Source: Branchiostoma floridae
Lineage: Eukaryota; Chordata; Leptocardii; Amphioxiformes; Branchiostomatidae
Length of the DNA: 60,344 nucleotides
Assembly (NCBI RefSeq): GCF_000003815.2
Contig: NC_049995.1
Coordinates: forward strand, 2,844,113-2,904,456
Direction: 5' to 3'
The position numbers and the translations under genes were made by a program. Shown piece after piece: positions 28,101 to 40,100 of this stretch (position 1 is the first letter of the stretch; every line of letters starts with the position of its first letter). The notes under the pieces are model-generated. The model had not been told where the DNA came from. It did no database searches and saw only the letters and a program-made list of their open reading frames with translations.

Positions 28101-31100
28101 AGTAGGGACAATTATATCATTGAACTATGAAGGTAAATAGTGCAAATTGGTATAGATATGAAAACTAATCTTCATTTATTTTCTATCTTTCCCACAAAGA
28201 CTAATCTTCATTAATTTTTTTATCTTTCCCACAGCTTACAGTTGAACTCGGAAACACTGTTGGATTTCAGAGTGTCAATGTTGTATCTTTCAAAGAAAGG
28301 TCTGTTATGGCTTTCCTTACGTTCAATATGCAAGGTCAAGCAACAAATTTGATGCTATGTGTATGTCTCCTACCTTGAAGCCCAGTTTAATGATATGATA
28401 AAAGTTTAAGACGTTAATTGCTCATTAGCAGCTTTTGATTTTAAATTCAGTTCAGTCATCCATCTGGTGACACTGATTTTGAATTGCTATTGTTAAGTCA
28501 GTGACGCTTTGCAGGAATGATACTGATTTCTCATTTTCAAGCCACGATAGTGAATGTAGTACATCACCATTCTTTATAGAATGCTGTCAACTTCAATACT
28601 GCAATATAGTGTAACAAAAGTATATCGCATTTTCCTGTGCAGTTCTACATCCACAGTGACAGCAGTGGTCAGAGTGATTGCAGTGTCCTATGCTACAACA
28701 AGTGTGCAGAATTCCTTCACACAGGTGGTCAGTTCCGGACAAGTAGGGACAATAACGGTCAACAAGACGTCAGCGATAGTAACGAAAGACGGTAGGGAAC
28801 TTCGGTAGACTCTTCATGGTATAAGCTGCTTCACAGTTAGTTTGTTTTGAGCATGTACGAAGTCAAGTGAAGGCCCATAACTTTCAAAAGTCTAAACCAT
28901 TCTTGATATAATTACCATACGTAGGGCTGGGTACCGGTACAGAAAATTCAGGTCCAGGTCCGGTTCAGGTCCAGAGGATCAGGTCCAGGTCCGGACCTGA
29001 ACCTGGACCTGATTCAGTATGACTCATACCAATGGTCCATTTCACTACAAAGAAATCTGTTTGGTGGAGTATTAGACATAACACTGGCGTTTTAAAATAC
29101 TACAACGCTAACTGCACCTGTACGATTGACTGTAAACATTGGTAAAAATTACTATAAACTCTACTCTACTTCACTCTTGTCATTTTCTTCCAACTGGAAG
29201 CGCCAAAACGTATGAATGCCTTATAAAATAATATGTTAATTTTCTAATCGGTCCAACATCCGGTCCACCTAATTTTTTCAGGTCCGGTTTTTCTGGACCG
29301 GTCCAATAAGAAAAACCGGTTTTGTACCGGTACGCTGTACCGATACCCAGCCCTAACCATACGTGTTTGGTTTAAGTCTCAGGGGCCTTCAATGTTGTCA
29401 TATAATCCACTGTGCACCTTGCTGCACATACACAGTTCCAGCTAGAGACAGCATGTAGCTTATCGGATAACCTTCTATTGATTACATTGGGGAAATGTGA
29501 GCTGTTCTTCTACTCATTCAAGTGATGGTTGGATAGTATACTTGTAATTCAGCACCAAGGAGAGAGCCATTATTCTAGGTTTAGGAAATAACTGTTACAG
29601 TTACAGAAAGACATATTAAAGGATGGCTCCATAGAATGCAATACATGTACATCTGATTCTGATTCAGTTCTATCCAAAGTGTAACATTCCTTTCTACAGA
29701 TCCTCTGTGGGAAAACATTCAGACATAGAATCAGTGTGTGTGCTCTGCAACCTTGCACCATTTTTTATATGTTATGGGGCTAGACAGCAGAGAGAAAGTT
29801 AAAGCTACATTGGAATGATAGATGACATGAATGATAGATGAAACAAACTTGGTCCTTCACAGTGGGTTTGTCGACAACTGTGTCTATGACGGTGAACCAA
29901 GCCTATTCAGCTGCCCTACAGAACACGACATCACAAGCCTTCATCACTCTGCAGACACAGATACAGCAGGCTGTAAGTACAATTGCAAACTGTTGCAAAA
30001 TTATGCTGAGAGTTGAAACCCATGTGTATTTATAAAAGAAGAGATCGAGCAGATTTGGTGATCATTTCAAAATTCATTTGCGATTAGGATACCAGCAATT
30101 CTACCAGTAAATTGTCAATGGTAGAGATCCAGTCATATAATCTCTGTCTACAATCTTACCCAGGAGAAGATCTGATTTTGCCAGATCACAATCTCTATTC
30201 TAGCATTTATGTTGTATTATATTTGATGTTCTTCCAAAATTCCACTTGTAAATTTCCTATGGATTGTTTTGTCCACACCCACACTGTAACTTTTATCTTT
30301 ACAGATGACAAAGAGTCTTCAGACCACAGCAGGCTTCCAGGCAGTGCAGGTTTCACAGTTCAAGCAAACGTAAATAATCTGAGAAAAATATTTTGTAGAC
30401 AAATTTCTTTAGTCACATTTTTTTCCTTTTTTATTTACCTATTTGCATGTATTTGGTTTCTTTTTCTCCCCACGACTACTTTTTAAAAATTCCTTTGCTT
30501 ATACAATATACTTTTTTTAGGGAATCAAGTAAAATACAAGTCATCCTGCGGATAGTAGCAGCTGAGTACGCCCTAACCAAGGCACAGGAAAGTTTCACAA
30601 CGGTCGTGAAGACGGGGAGTGTTGCAGGTGTTTCTTTGGATGCTACTTCTGCCGTGGTGCAAAAAGATGGTAAGACTTATCACATACACTGGTCGAATGC
30701 TAAATTTTTCATACATTTTTCTTTTCCCGACCTCTCAATCTCGGAAGTTAAGCAACGTGCAGTCCGGACAATTCTTGGATGGAAGACCACCCAAGGACGA
30801 CCAGATGCTGTACCTTAACCAGGAATTCCACGAAATTGTCTTTTGGAAGGGATGTAAGACGGGTTTCTTGTTTGAGGAGGCAACTTGAGCACATATCAGC
30901 CACATTACTCACACGTTGGGTAACAAATGGCTGCAAGTAATACACCATACGTATTAGTAGCAAATGATGCCAATGAACAATTAATAGACAGGTTTGGTAA
31001 TTGCAGTCGTGTATTTTTCTCAGTTACGGTGTCAAGAACGCTTCAGATGACCATCAAACAAGCCTTCACCGCAGCCTTGCAGGACACGTCTTCACAGACC

Positions 31101-34100
31101 TTCATCACCTTAAAAACTCAAGTTCAGGATGCTGTAAGTTATAGTTAAGTTATAATTAAACACTAAATGTTGGATAGTGATAGAATGCTACATGTATGAT
31201 GAGCAATTGCAAGGGCTCTTTTATATTTATCTTATGCTCATACTGAATTCAGTAGATAAATTAGGAAAGTGAATTGTGACCTTTTTAAAGAAAGGAACTT
31301 TAATGATTGAATTTGTTTCTAATCAGTTTATCATTTTCATACCAGGTAACAGAAGAGATGTCTGCTACTGTTGGCTTCCAGCGTGCTGTGGTGGCTGAGT
31401 TTAAACAAGAGTAAATTTCTTTCCTTCATTTCTTTTCAAAGTTTGGTAAAGATACGAGATTTCAAATACTGCAAAATAATCACAATTTTGCACTCCTAAC
31501 ATAATCTATGCGTGCTCATGCACATGCTTCATGGTAACTTGCTCCTTGATTTTTCCTGCAGGTCTAGTAACACAGTTGCAGTTATCAGGACTGTCATGGC
31601 TTCCTATGCCTCCACAGAGGTGCAGAACTCATTTGTTACTGTGGTAAAGAGTGGACAAGTGGGTAACCTGGTTGTCGATGCCAACTCTGCGACCATCAAA
31701 CAAGACGGTAAGAAGCAAAGTGTTGCTGCCAAAAAGTGAAGCAATTTTATATGTTTCACCCTTGTAGACCTGTTTGCGTCTGTGGGGCCTGGACCAATTA
31801 GCATGCAGAAGACAATGTTAAGCATTTGTACTTGAACCACAAGATCGCTGCTTGAAATCAAGGCCTATACTTGTCCAAGCTCTTGTTTCAAAAGGACAAA
31901 ATAAGAATCGACCCAAAAGAAAAAAGACTACCTACTTACATGTACCTACCTACAACGTAGATCCTTGACATCCAGGTCGTTTGGGGAGGGAGTTAGCCTC
32001 TCCCTCGCTACAGTCTGGCCATAGATCTAGATATAACTGTTATGACAAATGTCATAATTATTGTACAGTTTAGAATTGCAGTATCATATATGATTTGAGT
32101 GATGGATCAAATGTTAATCTGAAATATAAGTACATTCTCTAATATTTGTATTTCTGATTTTTTTCTCTCTACAGTGACGGTTACTCGTACAGCATCGGTG
32201 ACCCTGAGCCAAGCCTGGTCAGCCACTCTGCTAAACAAAACATCAACAGAGTTCAAGATGCTACAGACACAAACAGAAACACAAGTAAGATGGGAGAGAC
32301 TTTATCAGTTGTAAGGAACTGCCACTTTTTTAAATTGCAAATCATTATGTAAAATACTGATGGTGTTCTTCTTTCCACAGATGACATCAGTGTTGCTTGT
32401 CATCGTTGGCATCCAAGGAGTTACAATTTCTGAATTCAAGGAAAGGTAACTTTTTATCAACCTTATTCAATTATCTACTGACCATACATTTGTATGTCAA
32501 CTCAGAATTTTGAGCGGCAATATTTCTGAAACGATTTCTGTCACATACCAAATTGCTCCGTAATTTTCTGTTAGATTTTTATATGCTGTCTATCATGAGT
32601 TCTTCAACACACACCTTGGAGACGCGATGTTTCCTTGTAAAGTGACTTCTGTCACGTACCATATTGGTCCCTGATTTTTTGTTAAATGTCTATCATGTTT
32701 GCAACTCGTCAAAGGTCCAAGCTATTGTCAGACTTGTGGTAATTAGTATATGTGTGAATATGTCAACCCAGAATTTGAAATGCAATGTTCCTGTCTAAAA
32801 TGATTTTTGTCACATCTGTGTCTGTATTTATATAGCCGATATAACGCCCTTCGGCCTAACACACCTGCTTTGCAACATTGCTCCTTGATTTTCTTTAAAA
32901 TTCCTATCGTGTCTTTAGCTCCTCCAAGGTCCAGGCAGTTGTCAGACTTGTGGTGGCGGATTATGCCTCCAAGTCTTCCCAAACGTCATTTGCGACTGTC
33001 GTGGAAACTGGAAAGATTGGTACCATAAGCGTGGACCCTACATCGGCAGTTATCACAAAAGATGGTAGGTTTGTAAGATGAGTGCAAGTATATAAGCTAA
33101 GAAATTATTTGTTGATTGTTTGTTTGCTTTGATGATTCTTTGTCAAAATATCTCTGTCAAACAGCAGAAAAGTCCATCGGCTTACAAGTATAGAAACTCT
33201 AGTTGAAATGATATTTGGGCAGTAAAACATCAAGTATTTACTCCATCATTGCATGAGTATAAGGGATTAGCTAAAATGTTTGCAAGTCCCCTAGTCTATA
33301 TCATAAATTCGAGGTATCTTTTCTGACGATCAACAAAAAAGGTCAACACTATAATGGACGTATTAAATACTTGTGAATGCAATTATATAAGTCAATGTAG
33401 ACAGCCACTATGTAAAGCATATGTTAAGTATTAACGAAAGCCTTGTCTCATCAGTGAGTGTCACATCCACGACCTCCATGACCTTGACCCAGTCCTTCAC
33501 TGCTGACCTCACCAACACAACAAGTGCAGCATTTATTGCCCTCAAGACTACGGTGGAACAGTCGGTGGGTCAAACCTTTTTGTCTTATTTTAAGAAAAAC
33601 AATGCTTGGTTTTAATACATCTAGATGTGTGGATAACTTGATGTATGTAATTGTACTGGAAAGTCAGTCATTTTTTAGGTTACATGATGTTTTAAGTTTG
33701 CAGTTATAATTCTATACTACAATTTTGCTGTAATAATTTCCTAGTAAGGGGTCACAATGAAAAACATGAAAATGAACCCGCAAGCATTTCAAGATTTGCA
33801 AAATCCGGGGAACATATATTTGAATAATATCATGATTGTATGGAAACTCATGTAAAAATTGGTAATGTTGCTTAAATGTTTATGCATGTGATTTTGCATT
33901 CCTCTGTCGACTATAAATTTCCGTTGTTTAACATACATGTATTTTGTTCCATAGATATCAGAAACCCTGATTCAGACCGTTGGTTTCCAAAGAGTAGAAA
34001 TTGTAGAGTTTGTACGATCGTGAGTATGGTTTTAAGTCAAGACCAAAACTAAAACCACTGGGTGATGGCACTAGTCTGCTGTTTTTGGGACTGGCAAAAT

Positions 34101-37100
34101 ATTCGAGGACTCATTCATATCTTTTTGTGAAGACACTTATATCTGTGATAAAAAGATCTACATGCATACATTCTTGTTTACCTTCTCTTGCAATGTTTAT
34201 GATCAAATTTATTTTGGCATTCCTGGTGCATTTCCTATAACAGTTGCAATTTTAACTGGATGTTCTTAACAAGTATTCAAGGTGGACATTTCATATATGG
34301 ATATACATTGTACATTGTACATGCTGCGTACACTATACAAAGGACTTAGTACATATTCTAAGTCTATTGCTGTATTAATTTCTGCAACTATGCAAAAAAT
34401 AATTGCTCCAAACTATTTCAATATTGAAGGTGTCTATTCTGCATTACAAGCTAACACCCATTCATGCCAGGGTGCGTTAGTGAGGTTTCTCTTCAGGAGA
34501 TCACATGCCTCTCCAAAGGTTCTGTCTGCCAGGTTGTGTAAGGTTCACGTTTGTGCTGTTCCATTTCAGAGGCTAGAGGACGAACAACAACTTCCTGAGA
34601 ACTTGTAGCTCAAATTATACATCCACTATGTAACACTTTATCAAGGAATCATATATTTATATTAATGTATCTATGGTTTTTATGTTGAATTTCTGGAATC
34701 TCCAACAAATTCTAAGCAAATGGAACATCACTTTTTGATGTTTAGATAATTGTGCTTGTGTATTGAAAGCCTTGTTAGAAATCTGTTACATTGTTACATT
34801 AATTATACACACAAAAAAGAGACCTCTTCATTGTGAATAAGTATTTTTGTATTATATTTGCATCGGTGTGTGTTAGGTAGCACGAGAAGGATTAAAAACG
34901 TTGAAGTCTTTGATGAACGTTTCTCCCCCCACAGTGAAAGTGGACAGGTCCAGGCAAAGGTGAGGATGGTGGTGGCAGATTTTGCAACCACGTCTGTGCA
35001 GACGGCGTTTACTACAGCCGTCAAGACTGGAAGTGTGGGGACTCTAACAGTAGATCCAAACTCCGTAGTAGTGGAAAAGGATGGTAAGGGAACTTGCCTT
35101 TATTAAAATTTACCTTAAAATTTTTCAGATTGTGAAAACCTAAGGAATTTTCCTCCACTATATGGGTATCATGGTTGGGAAATGGAAAATGCACTGGTTT
35201 TCTTGTACAAATAACCAGTAGTAACACCATGTTGATGTCTTAAACATCTGACCAAATAGCTATTATGTGGTGTGTCCATGACACTACTTGCCTAAATCAT
35301 CCAGAATGGTTTTATCACAAGAAAATATTACATTAACATGGTACATGAATTTATTACAAATTCATTTATCTAGTGAGTACGACATCCTCCATATCCATGA
35401 AGATGACCAGTGTGACGTGGAATACAGCCTTAATGAATACGTCTTCCAAGGCCTTCAGCAGTCTTAAGCTTGATGTGGAAGAGTCGGTAAGCATCTTCTG
35501 ACACCCATTGCTATAAGACAGTAGTTTCAGCACCAAGGACAGACCATACACATCAGTTTCTAGTGTGCGGAAAGTGTTACGGCATTACGGCATTACGCCA
35601 TTATGGAGTATGAAGGCAAAGATATGGGATTAAGGTTTCAGTCTGTTTTATCGCTACCCTGGCCAACAAGTACAATTTTCTACATCCCTGCTTCAGAGCT
35701 GCAACATCCCATCTAATTCTTGAGTGGACTGGCTTTTTTAAAGGCCTTTCTAGTTTCGCATGGTTAGGAGTATGCAAACTGATGGAAAACTATGATCATA
35801 TTACCTTTCAGGCAGTGTATTAATCCATGAAAACAGCTTACTTGTACAGAATTTTGAAATATTTTTGGAAAGTTGATCACGAGACAGTAAATTCAGCACC
35901 AAGGAAAGATACTGTGTGTATAATGTGTTGTAAATATATATTTTTTTTTACTTGTCAGTTGCTGCTTGTGATGGTGTCAGTAGTGGGATTCCAGCGAGTG
36001 GAAGTAGCTGAGTTCAAAGAGTACGTATAACATTTGATTATCGATTGTATCATTTGGCATGGGAAGTGCAATGCTTGTAATGCCTAATCTCCGCTATAGG
36101 AAACCTCATGTACCCCTAAAAAGTAGTTGGGCCATTTCTACCTGCAAACAAAAGTTTCCAAAGATTGTTATTGTTAAGGTTAAAGAACTTAAAAGAGGGA
36201 CTATTTTGACCTATGGAAACCAAGATAACACAATATGCTTTCATGCAACCTCGCTGGCTGTTTATCTAGTGATATGCAAGGTATTAAACATCCAACAACA
36301 GATATATGTGCCTAACATATAGCGTAACACTCATTTTGTCCTCGAGTTAGTTATTGCTCTTTCTCCTTTTCTAGGTCCAGCGGAAATGTAGAGGTGGTTT
36401 TGCGTATGATGGTGACGAGTTACGCCTCAGCCAGTGTTACCACATCCTTTACCCAAGCCGTAACATCAGGAAAGATCGGAACCATCACTGTAGACCCCGC
36501 ATCTGCCGTGGCCATGAAAGATGGTAACAATGTCAAGTATATTTTACGATTGACTAATGTTTTTTTTTCTTGTTGACTGGAAATAATGAATATGATGGCA
36601 TTATGGGTTTAGTATTGAAGTGTAGTCATAAAACTTTTATGAAAATAAACCAAGTTTGGTAGTCCTTGCATGTCGCTGATAAGTTATGCAACGGGTTGGG
36701 GCGGGCATATTTGTATGTTTTCAGCTTTGATTCGCGTGAATTACCGAACTCTCAAATCTAGACTTTGCTCCTTCGTATTCAGCAAGCTGTCTTTTCCACC
36801 CTTTCATTCAGTTGTCCTCATCAAGTTGTGGCAAAAGGGTCTTAAACATCACATACGTAGACAACTTCTTAGCTCAACCACATGCACTGTTTGTGATGTT
36901 TTTAAACAGCTTTGTCTCTTCCCCAGTGAATGTGGCATCGAAAGTGGCCATGACAGTCACCCAAACATGGAACCAACAGCTGACCAACACGTCATCTACT
37001 GAATACACTCGGTTAAAGACCCAACTAGAAACTTCGGTAGGTTTTAGTATGAAATCTTTTTGTTAGGGAAAAGCTCTTTCTGAGAGCTATTTGAATGTAT

Positions 37101-40100
37101 ATGTGTATGAATTATTAACCTCCATGAAAGAAGTTTTGTGTTGATCAGTTGGTCTGTGATCAGGAGTTTTCAGTCAGTAAAAGTTGGGATTTATTCATCA
37201 GCATTAGTTGAAAGTACATCACACATAGAGTTTGATTTTTGTCTTTTTTCTATTCTCAAAAGTTTTCTTTCTAACAAATCTTGAAATTTCATTATCTCCT
37301 TTCAACAGTTACAGCAAACGTTCCTGACCATTGTTGGCTTCCAGAGAGTGGAGATACAAGAGTTCAAGAAAGTGTGAGTATCACTAATGTATGGCAACGT
37401 ATTTGATGGTGTAGGTAACTATCAATTAGCTCTTGAACCTCCAGTTAGTATAGTTTTTAAGGGAGATAGATTTAAGTGGTAGATAATCATGTACTGGTCC
37501 AAGGATATCACCTTCCCTAATACAGATAATTTCTTCTTTCTTTCTTTCTTTCTTTCTTTCTTTATTTTGGATACGATATAACAATAATTTGTGTGCAACA
37601 TTTGCGCAACAGGCAGGGTTAAAAGCATTCTGTAGATTGAACAAATAACGTTAACATGCATTGGCATAATACCGGTCATAAGCCTTATACCGGTCGATTA
37701 AAAATAGTGGAACCTACACATGCAACAATAGTTATTTCTGAGGTATGCACACTTCAGACATCTAGGTGTCCAATACATAATTTACAAAGCATCGATAACA
37801 ATGCATTCGAAGACAACAAGGCCAAAAGTTTTCAGGTCATTTTCGGGGCAGGCGAGCTCGTCGTGGGACAAACACACTGTCACGTTCATCGCTGGATTTG
37901 TAGATAATAATCACATGTGCTCACGGCACAAGACGAGCATGATTCAACAGCAATCTTGAATTTCTTTTGGTGACCTACAACTCGTGTAAAAGTGTGAGGA
38001 ACCGTTGCATTATCGCCCGGATCTACGGCTGAATGGGTCAAATTGAACGTACGCCGCCATTTTCCCGCCATTTTTAATGCTACGGCCAGCAGTAAAGTTT
38101 TACGTCATAGCGGTTGTGACGGACCAAAATTAAATGAAAATTCTTGTCAGTATACGCCCATTTTCTCATGACTTTTTGTATGCTCATGCAGATTTTGGTT
38201 TTGTGCAACTACTAACAGGAAAGAAAGGAACAACAGAGGATGTATAAAGGTACATAGCGGCAGTTAATTGTGCCGTGTTTCGTTCGACCGGTATAGTGCA
38301 CCCCCCTCCAACCACGCACCCGTTCTCCGTGCAATTCCGCGGTGTGTTCCAATTACGATATTATGTTTTTAGCAGGACCAGAGAGACAAAATAATTTACA
38401 CAGAAGAAGTGGCAAAGGTAAGCTGTAACAGCAACATGTAACTGGAGAAAATGATGCGTTGATCAATTGCCAAATTAGCATTGCTTGAGAAATTGCAGTA
38501 AACCGACCGGTATTATGCCAATGGATGTTAACTATTAACTTTTTATGAATGGTCAAAGTTGCCCAAATATGCTACATGTAAGTATAGGTCACAGCAAAGA
38601 CATATGTACAAACATACACAGCAAAGATATACTAACAAACATACTATATATAATGATTGAATCCTTCAAATGATGTATCCAATAGTGGCAGCAACATCCA
38701 GGTCATCATCATCCTGGTGGTTGCCCAGTACGCCACCACATCGGTGTCCACGTCCTTCAGTACTATCGTGTCATCTGGAACTATTGGGACTATCACTGTC
38801 GATGTGAACTCTGCAACTGAGGAGAAAGTTGGTAAGTAAAATCTGAAGTCCCCTGTTTGCAGTCTTGGTAAGGTGTATTGTCTGCTCCAATAGTCAGTAA
38901 TCCAGTAAATATTTCAGCGTTGATGATATACATTTTGTACAACCTATCAATTTGTTACCCAGTCCAAGTAAACATATTTATGCCGTAGGACTGAAATGAC
39001 ATCTTACCCGGTAATTGTTAACGCTAGGTCACCTTTATCAATGGGGTTACCTATATCTGTTGTATCTAAAAACAGGCTGTTTGTAAATACGGACTGTTGT
39101 CTCAAATTGCAATATTTTTAAAATATTGCAGCTTGAAAAACCATCCATCAAATTAAATCCCTACATACATTTTGTTAGATACAGCGGATATAGGTTACCT
39201 CACAAGTAAAGGTGAACTGTCGTTGCACTAATTCTAATTCTAAAAATTTTAATTTTTCTATTGTCCTTATGTGTTTCCCAAACAATTCTCATGTGTAAGG
39301 ATGCTACGATATGTTAAGAGGAAGTACTAAGTAGTGGGCCACTAACCATGATATGTACATGTGTACATGCATGTAAAATTGCTAATAACATATGATGTAC
39401 CTATTTCTTTAGTACCTGTGACACGCAGTACAACTGTGTCGCTGACTGAGTCCTGGAATGCTGCTTTACTGGACTCAAATACTACAGAGTACAAAACCCT
39501 CAAAACCAAAGTGGAAAACTCTGTAAGCTCCTTATTTCATTATCTCAAATAGGCAACAGTTAAAAACATAGTCTGTCTTACAATGTTTAAAAGTTCATCA
39601 GAATTTTTTGAGAGAGGACTTCATATAGGGACATTGAATTTGGTAATTGCAATCAGCAGTCAAATCATGTGAATATGTGAAGGAAGTTGTTTTGGAATTG
39701 AGCACAATTCATTCTTGAGGCAGATTTTTATTCTTTTTACGTTTTCTCTTCCAGTTCTTTGAGGTTTTTGTAGTTATTACTGGATTCCAGAGGGTCACAG
39801 TTGTTGAGTTCAAGGAAAGGTATGGAAATGATTCAATTATCCTAATTCTTTTCATTTCAAATATTTGAAATCACATCAGGAGCTTGAAGTTATATCATGG
39901 AAGCTCATCTGTGTTGGTAGTTATCATAGTACAAAGCTAAACTTTCTTCCAACACAAAAGTATACACGGATCAAATTTTCAACGACCACTGCCGCCTTTC
40001 CGGGATCAATATTGATGACCAATCACTTCAGAATGTAAACTCGCGAGAGTTAAGGACATGTGACGCGTGATTTTTGGATATGTGTCGTCAGCAATTTGTC

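Noticed and set aside
30727-30823. Functional 5S rRNA gene
   Set aside because: The first third is missing and many positions differ from the conserved 5S sequence.
36021-36030. Donor at 36025 for exon B of SEA unit 24
   Set aside because: It would end the exon in phase 0 and break the frame with the next exon. The donor at 36021 keeps phase 2.
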